DNA of 64,000 nucleotides from Mesobacillus zeae (GCF_003570705.1 NZ_QWVT01000008.1:62001-126000); one strand, 5' to 3'; counted from the stretch's first letter, positions 51,935-61,579 are shown. Made by a program: numbers and translations. Notes: generated by a model not told the origin, from the sequence alone.

Positions 51935-52031
51935 AGGATCGATTTCCTGATTGTCATACTGTAAGTGTCTAAACTAGCTAAATACAAATGGTTCAAGACG
52001 ATTGCTGTTAAGGAAGAAGAGGGGGATGCAA

Positions 52032-52555
52032 ATGCAGACAAATATAGAGCAAACAGCAATGATACATGAGAAAGAAAAATACGGTGGCTTTTGGATTCGC
52101 ACTGCTGCTGCCCTGATTGATTTAATTATATTAGGAATACCCTTATCAATTTAGTAGCTCTTCCTCTAGGACGCTATTTTTTTACATTAGAGGAAATAAA
52201 GATAAATACAGAGGATCCTGATTTTATGTTTATGCTGCTGGGCATTCTGCCAATGTGGTTATTTTATGGGATTCTTTACTTGTCGCTGGTCTTTATAGTG
52301 TGTAATTTTGTTAGCTCATTATATTTTTCCATTCTCCATTGTTCGAAGTGGCAGGCCACGATTGGGAAAAAACTGCTTGAATTGAAGATGACGGATTATG
52401 AAGGCCGCAAAATCTCCTTCTGGAGAGCGTCTGGCCGTCAATTCGCGACAGTCTTATCGTACTTACTGTTGTTTGGATACATCATGGCTGGTTTTACAGC
52501 AAAAAAACAGTCTTTACATGACCTTATTGCAAGGACCTTGGTCATTAAAAGATAA
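52032..52555 (+). pseudogene. Frame-shifted RDD-family membrane protein
   Basis: Starts MQTNIEQTAMIHEKEKYGG-FWIRTAAALIDLIILGIP, then hits two stops. With one T restored near 52143 the frame continues as INLVALPLGRYFFTLEE, the second and third membrane helices, KWQATIGKKLLELKMTDYEG and a normal C-terminus at 52555. RDD proteins are small three-helix membrane proteins with N-terminal Arg and paired Asp. An intact paralogue follows directly. Confidence 0.85.
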
Positions 52556-52669
52556 AGGTTTATCAGAAAGATTAATGTAAAGAATTTTTCACGAATCCAA
52601 CGCAAAACTTCATAATTATTGGTATAATAGGATGTGTTTTCCGTTTTCAACAACAAGGGGGGAGTTTGT

Positions 52670-53182
52670 ATGGAACTCAATTTAAACGAGTCAGTTTCTT
52701 TAGAAGAAAGGAAATACGGTGGATTCTGGATCCGGGTGGCTGCGTATTTGGTTGATTATATTATTGTGTCGATACCGATGAGCATCGTCTTTTTCCTGTT
52801 ATTCTCCACACTATCCAGTGAGTCGCTTGACCTGTTAATGAATCCCGAATTAGCAACAAGCCAACTTATGCTAGAACAAGCTATTTTTGAACTATTTGGT
52901 GTTTTTGCGATAGTTTGGCTTATCTGCATGTTCATTTCCATCCTTTATTTTGCAGGTATGCATGCTTCGAAGGTACAGGGTACTGTAGGGAAGATGCTGC
53001 TTGGATTGAAAGTGACAGATTATGAAGGCAACAGAATATCATTTTGGAGAGGGCTAGGCCGCTATTTTGCTATGTATCTCTCTTCTGTTATTTTCATGAT
53101 TGGCTTTATTATGGCTGGAGTGACTGAAAAGAAGCAGGGACTGCACGATCTTATTGCGAGCACGCTTGTAGTTAAGAAATAG
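52670..53182 (+). CDS. RDD-family membrane protein
   Basis: A 170-residue protein with three helices: the first carries the family Arg and Asp (GGFWIRVAAYLVDYIIV), the second lies near FAIVWLICMFISILY and the third near YLSSVIFMIGFIMAG. Between them comes VQGTVGKMLLGLKVTDYEGN. It is a tandem paralogue of the broken gene upstream, with the same promoter block. ATG 52670 has GGGGGGAG six bases upstream. Function unknown; some family members relate to Na+/H+ exchange. Confidence 0.88.
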   Translation: MELNLNESVSLEERKYGGFWIRVAAYLVDYIIVSIPMSIVFFLLFSTLSSESLDLLMNPELATSQLMLEQAIFELFGVFAIVWLICMFISILYFAGMHASKVQGTVGKMLLGLKVTDYEGNRISFWRGLGRYFAMYLSSVIFMIGFIMAGVTEKKQGLHDLIASTLVVKK

Positions 53183-53280
53183 TTAGGTAATACATTGAAC
53201 AAATCTAGACAGGGGCAGCTTTATTCAATGTGGAAGAGCAACATGGAGTCTTTGGAAACGCGTTATAACAGCTATCATAA

Positions 53281-53311
53281 ATTATCATTAATTATCATCT
53301 GATAATGATAC
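53281..53311. promoter_or_regulatory. Fur-box-like array of ATTATC/GATAAT hexamers
   Basis: Three to four hexamers occur: ATTATC, ATTATC, then GATAAT and a partial GATA. The core ATTATCA-TC-TGATAAT is an inverted repeat. It resembles the overlapping GATAAT hexamers of Fur sites but not the exact 7-1-7 order. It lies between the RDD gene and a terminator (53379-53420), about 180 bp before cheV. Confidence 0.4.
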
Positions 53312-53378
53312 CGATAGGAATGACAGTGCTTTTCCTAACTATCGAATTTTATTTCACGTACTCTAGTCATCAAACCTC

Positions 53379-53420
53379 AAAAGCTTGGGCGTAAAACGTC
53401 CGGGCTTTTCTTTTTTTTTT
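53379..53420 (+). terminator. Terminator upstream of cheV
   Basis: A 13-bp stem with G-U pairs (53379-53391 with 53397-53409) is followed by a long T-run. It would end the RDD transcript or a short RNA starting near the Fur-like array. Confidence 0.88.
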
Positions 53421-53488
53421 AATAGAGTATTCTTTTTCCAGTTGTTCGTGCTATAGTTTAATCAGAAAAAAAAGGGGGCACACATAAT

Positions 53489-54394
53489 ATGGATTCTTCA
53501 AAAGGGATTCTCCTTGAAAGCGGTACGAACGAGCTCGAAATCGTCGAGTTTGGCGTAGGGAAAAATAAATTTGCCATTAATGTCATGAAAGTGAAGGAAA
53601 TTATTAATCCTGCAAAAGTCGTTTCACTTCCCCATTCTCATAAGTTCATAGAAGGAATCATTGAACTGAGGGGAGAAGTTCTCCCCGTTATCGATGTTGC
53701 AGCAGCTCTCGGTTTTGCGCCATCAGGTCAGCCAGAGAGTGATAAATTTATCGTAGCTGAGTTTAATCAGCAGAAAACTGTTTTTCATGTTCATCAAGTG
53801 ACACAAATTCATCGGATTTCCTGGAGCCAGATTGAAAAGCCGTCAGACATGTACAGCGGACTTGAAAGTCAGGTCATTGGTGTCATAAAGCTTGAGGAGG
53901 ACATGGTTCTGTTCCTAGACTTCGAAAAGATTCTGCATGACATTAACCCAGAGTCAGGCATCAATGTTGAAGAAGTCAGGAAATTAGGAGACAGGGAACG
54001 TTCTTCAAAACGTCTTGTGGTAGCCGAAGACTCGACAATGCTCAGGAAATTGCTTCATGATACACTGCTTGAGGCCGGATACGCTAATGTGGAATTTTTT
54101 GAAAATGGAAAAGACGCCATTGCTTTTCTTGAAGGCCTAGCTGAAGACGGCAAAGATGCTTCTGATGAGGTGAATCTGGTCATTACTGATATAGAAATGC
54201 CTCAAATGGACGGGCATCATCTGACAAAAAGAATTAAAGAGCATCCAAGTTTATCCAAGCTTCCGGTCGTTATTTTTTCCTCCCTGATTACACATGATCT
54301 CATGCACAAAGGCAGTATGGTAGGGGCGGATGCGCAAATCAGCAAGCCGGAAATTGGTCTGCTTGTCCAGAAAATTGATGAACTGGTTTTATAG
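53489..54394 (+). CDS. cheV: Chemotaxis coupling/adaptation protein CheV
   Basis: A 301-residue fusion. Residues 1-155 form a CheW-like coupling domain (FGVGKNKFAINVMKVKEII, GIIELRGEVLPVIDV), and residues 175-300 a response-regulator receiver with acidic pair ED at 180-181, phospho-acceptor Asp234 (LVITDIEMPQMDG) and Lys in QISKPEIG. It couples chemoreceptors to CheA and takes part in adaptation. It has its own start with AAAAGGGGG and ends at a shared terminator with ykyB. Confidence 0.97.
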   Translation: MDSSKGILLESGTNELEIVEFGVGKNKFAINVMKVKEIINPAKVVSLPHSHKFIEGIIELRGEVLPVIDVAAALGFAPSGQPESDKFIVAEFNQQKTVFHVHQVTQIHRISWSQIEKPSDMYSGLESQVIGVIKLEEDMVLFLDFEKILHDINPESGINVEEVRKLGDRERSSKRLVVAEDSTMLRKLLHDTLLEAGYANVEFFENGKDAIAFLEGLAEDGKDASDEVNLVITDIEMPQMDGHHLTKRIKEHPSLSKLPVVIFSSLITHDLMHKGSMVGADAQISKPEIGLLVQKIDELVL

Positions 54395-54422
54395 ATCTTA
54401 CATGATTTTCATATAACAACAC

Positions 54423-54448
54423 AAAAGCGGCCTGCTTGGCCGCTTTTT
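54423..54448. terminator. Bidirectional terminator cheV/ykyB
   Basis: A perfect 9-bp stem (54424-54432 with 54438-54446) has A and T flanks on both sides between convergent genes. Confidence 0.9.
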
Positions 54449-54466
54449 GAATCCGATTAATCATTA

Positions 54467-54931
54467 TTAAAAAAAACTCTCGCCCAATTTTTTGAAGACA
54501 GGTTTCTGGTACTGCTTTTTTTGCGGGCCGGGATTACTTTCATCCTTAAGCCCGGTATATGTAATAAGCAGTTTTTTTGCCTGTGTCAGTGAAACACTGG
54601 CCTTTGGGTTTCTTACTGCCTGGTCAAGCTTTCCAAGATGAGGAAGTTCCTCGAAATCTTTTTTACTTGGCGGTATATGGAAGGTGTAATTCCCGCACAT
54701 CACAAGTACATCGGATTGCTGCTGGCTGTATTTCGGATTTTGGGAAAAGTGCAGTCCCACTTTCTTTGCCTTCCCTTCCTTAAGGAGCTTTTTCAGTGCT
54801 TCATGCTTCAATGAGTATAAGTATTTGGGATTCGTCGCAGTCTTTGCATGCCGGTTTACAATGAAGATGGCCTGGGAGAGGTTTTCGATAGTCGGGCGAA
54901 TCGGGGTTTGCCGGTTCCTGTCGCTGTTCAA
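54467..54931 (-). CDS. ykyB: YkyB family protein
   Basis: A 154-residue basic cytoplasmic protein: PTIENLSQAIFIVNRHAKTA, YLYSLKHEALKKLLKEGKAK and KVGLHFSQNPKYSQQQSDVL are the conserved blocks of YkyB. Function unknown. The start is TTG 54931, supported by AAAGGAG 8 bases upstream. Adjacent to cheV as in B. subtilis. Confidence 0.9.
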   Translation of the reverse strand: MNSDRNRQTPIRPTIENLSQAIFIVNRHAKTATNPKYLYSLKHEALKKLLKEGKAKKVGLHFSQNPKYSQQQSDVLVMCGNYTFHIPPSKKDFEELPHLGKLDQAVRNPKASVSLTQAKKLLITYTGLKDESNPGPQKKQYQKPVFKKLGESFF

Positions 54932-55037
54932 TGGTCAGGCTCCTTTCGATTTTTCAGAAGTGAAGTACAAGGATATTATACCCTTTTTCCCCAAGTAAAA
55001 AAACCGAAGCTTTTAATAACATGTTTTTTTGAGTAAT

Positions 55038-55523
55038 TTAAGGCCGAATTATGGTCAAGGTTCCATTCGGTATGATTCTAGCGAGCTCAAGAACATCTTT
55101 GTTATACATTCTTATACAGCCTTTAGAGACGGATTGTCCTATTGAAGAAGGTTTATTTGTACCGTGAATTCCGTACCCCCGCTTGGACAAGGAAAGCCAC
55201 ATGGCACCAAAAGGACCGCCAGGATTAGGCTCACGGTTTACAATAATAAAGGTTCCGAAAGGAGTTCTTGTAAGCATTTTTCCAGTTGCGATAGGGTAAG
55301 TTTTGAATACTTTTCCATTCCGGAAAATAGTCAGTTTTTTGCGGCTTACGGAGACAAGTATCGAGAAGGGAATGGATGAAGGTTCAGGAAGTCCCGGAAT
55401 AACGATAGCCTGGCCGGGAATGATCGGTTTCCCTCTGTTTGCTGCAATGATTTCACTTTGGCTCCGGCGGAAATCGGCAGAGAGAGAAGCTAGGGTTTCG
55501 CCTCGTTTTACGATATGGATCAT
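55038..55523 (-). CDS. ykuD: L,D-transpeptidase YkuD with LysM domain
   Basis: A 161-residue enzyme that forms L,D cross-links in peptidoglycan, probably in the spore. An N-terminal LysM domain ([20 protein letters not shown] to GQAIVIPGL) is followed by the catalytic domain with [13 protein letters not shown] and the active-site Cys in [15 protein letters not shown] 55523 gives the YkuD-like N-terminus with AAAGGA upstream; longer frames are not needed. No signal peptide, as in B. subtilis YkuD. Confidence 0.95.
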   Translation of the reverse strand: MIHIVKRGETLASLSADFRRSQSEIIAANRGKPIIPGQAIVIPGLPEPSSIPFSILVSVSRKKLTIFRNGKVFKTYPIATGKMLTRTPFGTFIIVNREPNPGGPFGAMWLSLSKRGYGIHGTNKPSSIGQSVSKGCIRMYNKDVLELARIIPNGTLTIIRP

Positions 55524-55762
55524 GCCATCCATCCTTTCTTTTTCAAACAAAAGACTGCATATAACCATTATATGTTCTTGTTGAAATTTCTTTCCTCAAA
55601 CCTTAAGGGATAGCCGATTGATGATCAAGAGTGAAGAATCCATGTAATCTTTCTGAAATTTGTTAAAAAAAGTCTCCGCTCAACCGATGATTAAAGTAAA
55701 CGCAATAATATTAATCTACCATTAGAAGTCTAATCGCTTTTGTGGCATGAGGATGGATTTAA

Positions 55763-57865
55763 ATGGCGCATACAGGACAGTCTATTGAAGAAAAGGTTTC
55801 TAGTGAAACTAGCTTTTTGGAACAGATGATTTTTAATATTATTTTTAAACATATAAAAGACCTTGTTTTTATTATGGAGAGGATAGAGAAGAGGGAAGGC
55901 CAAAGTTTCAGGTACGTCTTTGCCAATAAAAATGCCCTTCTCCATGCAGGTATGTCAGCCCAGTGTCTTGGCAAAACCCTTGAGGAAGTTTTGCCGCCCG
56001 AAAAGGCAGAATTACTGCACAATCAATACAGGAGGGCCGCGGAGAGCGGAAACGCAGTCAGCTTCTTTGACGAGATGCAAGGTGAAAATCACAAGAAGGT
56101 TTTTGGAGAATCCATTCTTACTCCAGTAAGGGACGTTAAGGGAGATATCCGTTATGTTGTCGCTGTTACGAGGGATGTAACGGAAGCGCATAAAGAAAAG
56201 AAACTCCTGGATGAAAGCGAGCAGAAATATAGATCCATTGTAGATCATAGTCTTGATGCAGTCTTTTCTGTCGACCTGAATGGAAATATACTTGATGTAA
56301 ACCCTGCAGCAAATAAGATGACAGGGTTTTCCGCACAACATCTTCAGAGGATGGAAATATCGAGCCTTCTACATCCAGAGGATCATCCGGCATTCCGAAA
56401 AATGATGTTTCATACGAAATTCGGTATAGCGATGGAATCATTTGACTGCAGGTTTGTGAATAGACAAATCCATTATTTTTCCGTCCAAATCAAAACAGTT
56501 CCCATTGTTATCAATACCGAAATAACAGGCATCTATGTCATTGCAAGAGATATTTCCGAGCAAGCCAAAACAGCAGAGATTATCAAGTTCATGGCGTTTC
56601 ATGACCAGCTTACAGGACTCCTGAACAGGCGAGCGCTTCTGGAAGACTTGGGTGCATTGATAGAAAAAACAAAACGGCAGGATATGGTGTTTTCCCTGCT
56701 TTCGATTGATCTTGACCGCTTTAAATATTTGAATGATACGCTCGGCCATTTGGCGGGAGACCATATTCTTAAACAGGTTGCCGCGAGGATTTCTTGCATT
56801 CAAGCTGCCGATTCCATGGTATATCGCCAGGGTGGGGACGAATTTATCGTATTGCTGAAAGAATCTTCAAGGAAAGAGGCAGGCGCCTTTGCCCAAAAGC
56901 TATTAGCAGGTTTTGCTGATTCTTTTTACTTTGACTCGCAGGAGTACTATATTTCTCCAAGCATTGGTATCAGCGTCTTTCCACATGACGGCAAAGATGC
57001 GGAGACCCTCATCAAAAATGCTAACGAAGCGCTATACCGCGTCAAAGAAAAAGGAAAGGCGCATTTTCAGTTTTACCGTTCGGATATGAAAATGATGAAT
57101 GTGAATATAGTTGCGCTTGAGATGCAGCTCCGCAAAGCTGTGGAGCGGGGCGAGTTTAACCTTCATTACCAGCCGCAGGTCAATCTTCAGACAAAAGAAG
57201 TGAACAGCATGGAAGCGCTTCTCCGCTGGAATAACCAGGAGCTGGGGTCCGTTCCTCCATCGGAGTTTATCCCTGTTGCGGAGGATACCGGGCTTATCAT
57301 CCCGATAGGAAATTGGGTTATTCATGAAGCATGCAGACAAATAAGCGAGTGGAGAAGAGCTACGGAAAAGGGAGTAAGGGTGGCGGTCAATATTTCGCCT
57401 AAACAATTCCTTCAGCCGGACCTTGTGACCATCATCGAGAAATCTATCAATGCGTTCCGAATACCTGCTCATCTCCTGGAAATTGAAATAACTGAAGGGG
57501 CAATGCAGGATACGAAGGAGACAATACCGATTTTGAAAAAACTGAAGAAATTGGGTCTTACTATTTCAGTGGATGATTTTGGGACAGGATATTCTTCCCT
57601 TAATTATTTGAAACAATTTCCTATCGATATTTTAAAAATTGATCAGTCCTTTGTCCGCGATATTCCGGAGAGCGAAAAAGATGCAGCAATCACTTCCACC
57701 ATTATCCACCTGGCTAGGAGCCTGGGACTTGAAGTAATTGCCGAAGGAGTGGAAGAAAGAAGCCAGGCGGAATTTTTGGAACGGGGAAATTGCGATAAGG
57801 CCCAGGGCTATTATTTTGCCAAGCCCATGCCTGCAAGCAGTGCAGAAAAAATGATATATAAATAG
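55763..57865 (+). CDS. PAS-PAS-GGDEF-EAL cyclic-di-GMP enzyme
   Basis: A 700-residue signalling protein. Two PAS-type sensor domains (about 25-140 and 152-270) are followed by a GGDEF domain with intact GGDEF at 357-361 and an EAL domain with EALLR at 483-487, plus [10 protein letters not shown] and the ISVD region. Both catalytic signatures look intact, so it could make and break cyclic di-GMP. There is no membrane segment; PAS ligands are unknown. No RxxD inhibitory site is seen upstream of GGDEF. It is inserted between ykuD and ykuE relative to B. subtilis. Confidence 0.93.
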   Translation: MAHTGQSIEEKVSSETSFLEQMIFNIIFKHIKDLVFIMERIEKREGQSFRYVFANKNALLHAGMSAQCLGKTLEEVLPPEKAELLHNQYRRAAESGNAVSFFDEMQGENHKKVFGESILTPVRDVKGDIRYVVAVTRDVTEAHKEKKLLDESEQKYRSIVDHSLDAVFSVDLNGNILDVNPAANKMTGFSAQHLQRMEISSLLHPEDHPAFRKMMFHTKFGIAMESFDCRFVNRQIHYFSVQIKTVPIVINTEITGIYVIARDISEQAKTAEIIKFMAFHDQLTGLLNRRALLEDLGALIEKTKRQDMVFSLLSIDLDRFKYLNDTLGHLAGDHILKQVAARISCIQAADSMVYRQGGDEFIVLLKESSRKEAGAFAQKLLAGFADSFYFDSQEYYISPSIGISVFPHDGKDAETLIKNANEALYRVKEKGKAHFQFYRSDMKMMNVNIVALEMQLRKAVERGEFNLHYQPQVNLQTKEVNSMEALLRWNNQELGSVPPSEFIPVAEDTGLIIPIGNWVIHEACRQISEWRRATEKGVRVAVNISPKQFLQPDLVTIIEKSINAFRIPAHLLEIEITEGAMQDTKETIPILKKLKKLGLTISVDDFGTGYSSLNYLKQFPIDILKIDQSFVRDIPESEKDAAITSTIIHLARSLGLEVIAEGVEERSQAEFLERGNCDKAQGYYFAKPMPASSAEKMIYK

Positions 57866-57871
57866 AAAAGA

Positions 57872-58104
57872 GGATGCGCCCGTAAAGCGCCGTATGGACT
57901 GGAGCACACCGGCACGAGATAAGGCGAATCTTCAATCAGCGGATGCTTTTGTCGCTGATTGTTAGATGAGCCGATCGGGCTTTTACGGGCAGTTGGGAAC
58001 CTACTGCCCGTTAATGCGCGATAAAGGAAACACGAAGAGCGAAGCGATTCGATGTTGACTTATAACTCTAAGAGCGCGCAAGTCCAGTGCGCAGCGCCTT
58101 ACTG
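57872..58104 (+). ncRNA. Candidate structured RNA, GC-rich, ending at a 24-bp terminator
   Basis: This 230-base GC-rich stretch has no gene. Stem A (57878-57886 with 57982-57990, 9 bp) and stem C (57985-57993 with 58003-58011, 9 bp) share one strand and exclude each other. Stem B (57933-57941 with 57953-57961, 9 bp) is extended by 57928-57931/57964-57967, tandem G.A mismatches and 57923-57925/57970-57972. A CGAA-GCGA-TTCG hairpin (58040-58051) has a GNRA-type loop. Stem D (58015-58020 with 58075-58080) competes with hairpin 58076-58080/58088-58092. TATATA at 57855-57860 could serve as -10. The strand is taken as plus because the terminator T-run suits it, but the terminator is symmetric. Confidence 0.5.
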
Positions 58105-58155
58105 GGACATAAAGAGAAAAGCAGCTGAATTTCAGCTGCTTTTCTCTTTATGTCC
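58105..58155. terminator. 24-bp perfect inverted-repeat terminator
   Basis: 58105-58128 pairs perfectly with 58132-58155 around a three-base loop; A- and T-rich central arms allow termination on both strands. The right arm includes the last codons of ykuE. Confidence 0.9.
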
Positions 58156-59022
58156 GGAAGGTTTTCGCAATGTCAGTAACGTCAACTCCGGACGTGAAAG
58201 AAAGCGGAACGGCATTCTGGTGGTTCCCAGCCCTCGGCTGACATACAGGGTCATTGGCGCATCCTGTCCAACAGAATAAAATCCTTCTGTATACTTTGTG
58301 GCAAATGGTGGAGTAATGAGTGGGCCGTAGAATGGAATTTTGACTTGCCCACCGTGGCTATGGCCACTTACCTGCAGTTGAATACCGTATTGAAATGCAT
58401 TGTCAGCAAGATCCGGTGCGTGGGACATAAGAATGGTGAATTCCTGTTCAGGAATATTTGCAACCGCTGTTCTAATGTCAGGTTTTCCAAGCATAGCATC
58501 GTCAATACCCGCTACCCAGATGGAACTGCCATCGAGGAGCTTAACCGACCTTGATTCATTTAATAGAAGGGTGAATCCGGAAGCTTCAATAATATTTTTA
58601 TATAAGCCTGATCCATACCCTCCATGGTCATGGTTCCCATAAACCGCGAATTTTCCAAGAGGAGCTTTTAATCGGCCTAGTTCTGAAATAATTGCTTTTT
58701 CTTCCGAAAAGCTTTGCGGGTTATCAAGCAAGTCTCCTGCAAATAAAATCATGTCGGGCTTTAAGCTCATCACAGTGTCAGTCAGCTTGGATAATTGTTT
58801 CAAGTCATACTGGAAGCCTAGATGTGTATCACTGAATACAGCGATACGGATTCCGTCAAACCCTTGCGGCAAATTCTTTTTCTTGACATCATGCCTGACA
58901 GTTTCAAGGAAGCGAGGTTCAATATTCCTTGCATAATAATAACCCCCAGTGCCTGTGCCAACAATGGCGAGCATGCTTGTTGATATTTTTCTCAGGAAGG
59001 ATCTTCGTGTCATCTTAGGCAT
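58132..59022 (-). CDS. ykuE: Tat-exported metallophosphoesterase YkuE
   Basis: A 296-residue protein with a twin-arginine signal (TRRSFLRK, then a hydrophobic stretch). The di-metal phosphoesterase motifs occur in order: FSDTHLG, FAGDLLDN, YGNHDHGG, MSHAPDLA and GHSHGGQ. In B. subtilis YkuE is exported by TatAyCy and binds the wall. Its last codons lie in the big terminator shared with the upstream non-coding region. Confidence 0.95.
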   Translation of the reverse strand: MPKMTRRSFLRKISTSMLAIVGTGTGGYYYARNIEPRFLETVRHDVKKKNLPQGFDGIRIAVFSDTHLGFQYDLKQLSKLTDTVMSLKPDMILFAGDLLDNPQSFSEEKAIISELGRLKAPLGKFAVYGNHDHGGYGSGLYKNIIEASGFTLLLNESRSVKLLDGSSIWVAGIDDAMLGKPDIRTAVANIPEQEFTILMSHAPDLADNAFQYGIQLQVSGHSHGGQVKIPFYGPLITPPFATKYTEGFYSVGQDAPMTLYVSRGLGTTRMPFRFLSRPELTLLTLRKPSGHKEKSS

Positions 59023-59190
59023 AAACGTACCAACCCATCATTCTGAATTCTTTATATATACTAGCAGACAGACAAGGAAAAAAGAAGAGGCGTTTGACTT
59101 AAGGACTTTGGAAGAAGATGTTTCCATTATTCTCACGAGGGAATAGTTACCTTATAAAATAGTACGAGATTTACAAAGGAGATATTCGCT

Positions 59191-59403
59191 ATGCATGATT
59201 CGAAGCGTATGGAAATAGGATGGATACCAATAAAGACAGGGAAAATTAAAATAAGGGTATATGGCTTTGCTGCTGCCGGAACTGAAGGGACAGTGACAGC
59301 TGAGCTGAATGGAGTGACAACTGCTGCAAGAGGTTATATTAGAAAGCGTACAATTATCCGCGCTATATCCAAGCTCCATTACTCTTTGCAAAAAAAAGAA
59401 TGA
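59191..59403 (+). CDS. Small basic protein of unknown function
   Basis: A 70-residue protein: RMEIGWIPIKTGKIKIRVYG, TVTAELNGVTTAARGYIRKR and a basic helix at the end. ATG 59191 has AAAGGAGA 8 bases upstream and a terminator follows the stop. The N-terminal half looks beta-rich. No family recognised. Confidence 0.65.
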   Translation: MHDSKRMEIGWIPIKTGKIKIRVYGFAAAGTEGTVTAELNGVTTAARGYIRKRTIIRAISKLHYSLQKKE

Positions 59404-59404
59404 T

Positions 59405-59433
59405 AACAGCGGGCTGCTTGCCCGCTGTTTTTC
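59405..59433. terminator. Bidirectional terminator
   Basis: A 10-bp stem (59405-59414 with 59420-59429) lies between the small basic gene and the convergent C39 peptidase gene. Confidence 0.9.
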
Positions 59434-59434
59434 A

Positions 59435-60184
59435 TTACTCATGGTAGCTGACAGCTCTTGACTGGAGTGCTTTCCATGATGCAATAAAGCGTTGCTTACC
59501 GACTTTTGCCTGCTTTTGACCGGAAAGAGGATCATTAATGTAAACAAAGTTTTGATCATGGCCAACAAGAACAACAGCATGGAGATCCAATGGAGTTCGA
59601 ATAGCTGATTCTCCGTGCTGCCATGCCTCCCAGCGGTCTGGCAGTCCATAATCTCCTGTAGTCCATACAACAGCGGGATACCCCCTGGATACATGCATTA
59701 ATACTTCATTGAATTCTTTTCCAGTCAGATTAACAGATTGCTCTGGCAAGTATTGTTCGAGAAGATGGGCCAACGGTTTGTCAAATACTGCATAACCCGC
59801 TTCCTTGCCAGTCATGTCACCAACAAAACCATGCTCAGGGTTTCCCCAGCGGGAAATGTCACCTGTAGAAGTTCTGTGAATAGGCTCCGGGTCCTTAGGT
59901 AGTTTTTGGTACAGTTCCATTTTGTCCACATTCTTCCCAGCATAGCTAAGAAGCATCGCAAGGCTTGTCACTTCACAGCCGTATTTAAGTTCAGGGTTTT
60001 GTTTTATCAAAGGCACATCCAGTAAAACAGTGCTGGGCACCATGCTTTTTGGTTTTTGTTTCGTTAATTCAGACGAAATATGTTGTGATTTGGCAAGAGG
60101 TTCAGACCCTTTTTCAATATGGGAGGGATCTTGGCAAAAGCCTATTAAAAAGGGCATCATGATTAAACCCATAACTGCTTTCAA
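59435..60184 (-). CDS. Secreted C39-family peptidase
   Basis: About 249 residues with an N-terminal signal sequence and a C39-like papain-fold domain. The catalytic Cys lies in LKYGCEVTSLAMLL, the His in LDLHAVVLVGHD, and the Asp in VYINDPLSGQ. TTG 60184 is chosen with AAAGGA 8 bases upstream and gives a compact signal peptide ending near IGFCQ; ATG 60241 in the same frame would add a basic 19-residue leader. Related to YvpB-like proteins of unknown substrate. Confidence 0.82.
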   Translation of the reverse strand: MKAVMGLIMMPFLIGFCQDPSHIEKGSEPLAKSQHISSELTKQKPKSMVPSTVLLDVPLIKQNPELKYGCEVTSLAMLLSYAGKNVDKMELYQKLPKDPEPIHRTSTGDISRWGNPEHGFVGDMTGKEAGYAVFDKPLAHLLEQYLPEQSVNLTGKEFNEVLMHVSRGYPAVVWTTGDYGLPDRWEAWQHGESAIRTPLDLHAVVLVGHDQNFVYINDPLSGQKQAKVGKQRFIASWKALQSRAVSYHE

Positions 60185-60346
60185 GTTAAACATCCTTTCA
60201 TTGGGCTTTACCGTTAGTTTCTGTAGAATCCTTTCGTTCATTAGAGCCTGTTAATGGCAAAAATGACATCCGCACAGTGGAAAAAGGTGATAAAATAAAT
60301 ACATCTTGATTTACAGTATTTATTTTTAGCAACTGAAAGAAGTGAG

Positions 60347-61579
60347 ATGGGGGTGTTGTCTTTGTTGGATGCGTTGGACATCATGGCCGGGATTGACCGA
60401 GTTTATCCGGTCTTCCAGCCTATCTTCAGCGCGGATGAGCACCGTGTGATTGGCTATGAAATACTGGGAAGATTCAAGCTGGAGGATAAGTCTGTCAGCC
60501 TTGGTTCTTTCTTTCAGGATGAGCAGGTTCCTGTGGAATTTCGGCTTGAAGCTGATCTAGCCATAGTAAACATAGCCTTTAAAAAAGCTCTTCAGCTTGA
60601 GGATCATATCCTTTTGTTTATTAATCGCGATGCAGAGATGCTCATGGCTGATACGGAAGAAAAACTGCTTAAGCTAATCCTCTCTTATGAGAAAAAAGGG
60701 ATCAGCCCAAGCAGGATTGTGCTCGAAATTTCAGAACGAAACTCAATGGGGGAAGCAGGAGGACTAGAGCATATCCTTAATTATTACCGGGCATATGGTG
60801 TCAAAATCGCTATAGATAAGCTGGGAACGGATAGTAGCAACTTGGATCAAATCAATATGCTTGAACCGGATATTCTGAAAGTCGACCTAGATGCCCTCGG
60901 GAATGTCGCGATTGGTCCCGCTTATCAGGATATTTTGTACTCCCTTTCCCTTCTTGCAAGAAAGATTGGGGCGAATCTCCTATTTGAGAGCATTGAGACA
61001 GTTTTTCAGCTTCAGTTTGCATGGAAGAATGGCGGCAGGTATTACCAAGGTTACTATTTAAAGGAACCCTCTGCCGATTTCGTAACGGGGGAAGTGTTAA
61101 AGAATCAGTTGAAAGAAGAGTGCCATTCGTTTATCATCTCCGAAAAGAAAAAGATTGAGCGGCTATTTATTCTTACATCAGATTTGAATCGAAAGTTACA
61201 GGAATTGACAATGAAATACCGAAAACAGAAGGACGATACTCAGCTGCTTCCCTTGATTGGGAAAGAGCTGGATGGAATGGCATTCAGGATGTATATATGT
61301 GACGAAGATGGATTCCAGGACCTGCCTAATTTGGTTGAAAATAGGGGTTCGTGGATATTCCATCATGAGCATAATCGGAAAAACTGGAGCTGGCGGCCGT
61401 ATTTTCTGGAAAACATCTTCAAAATGCGGAGTGAGAAAAGAGGTTTTCTATCCGATCGGTATAATGATATTGAATCAGGGGAAACGATTCGTACCTTTTC
61501 GTATCCAATTGGACAAGAAAGATATTTATTTATTGACTTGTCCCCGGCTTTCCTTAATGCAAGAGAAGAACTGTTTTAA
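60347..61579 (+). CDS. ykuI: EAL-domain cyclic-di-GMP protein YkuI
   Basis: A 410-residue protein: EAL domain at 1-250 with EILGR in place of EALLR (about 39-43) and DKLGTDSSNLDQI in place of [10 protein letters not shown], and a PAS-like YkuI C-terminal domain with NWSWRPYFLENIFKMRSEKR. B. subtilis YkuI binds cyclic di-GMP but shows no clear hydrolysis. The same substitutions here suggest a receptor. A TTG at 60362 with GGGGG at 8-nt spacing could be the true start. Confidence 0.95.
   Translation: MGVLSLLDALDIMAGIDRVYPVFQPIFSADEHRVIGYEILGRFKLEDKSVSLGSFFQDEQVPVEFRLEADLAIVNIAFKKALQLEDHILLFINRDAEMLMADTEEKLLKLILSYEKKGISPSRIVLEISERNSMGEAGGLEHILNYYRAYGVKIAIDKLGTDSSNLDQINMLEPDILKVDLDALGNVAIGPAYQDILYSLSLLARKIGANLLFESIETVFQLQFAWKNGGRYYQGYYLKEPSADFVTGEVLKNQLKEECHSFIISEKKKIERLFILTSDLNRKLQELTMKYRKQKDDTQLLPLIGKELDGMAFRMYICDEDGFQDLPNLVENRGSWIFHHEHNRKNWSWRPYFLENIFKMRSEKRGFLSDRYNDIESGETIRTFSYPIGQERYLFIDLSPAFLNAREELF

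Noticed and set aside
57872-58104. Cyclic-di-GMP riboswitch (GEMM-I or -II)
   Set aside because: The conserved GEMM core sequences are not present; no coding gene follows in the sense direction.
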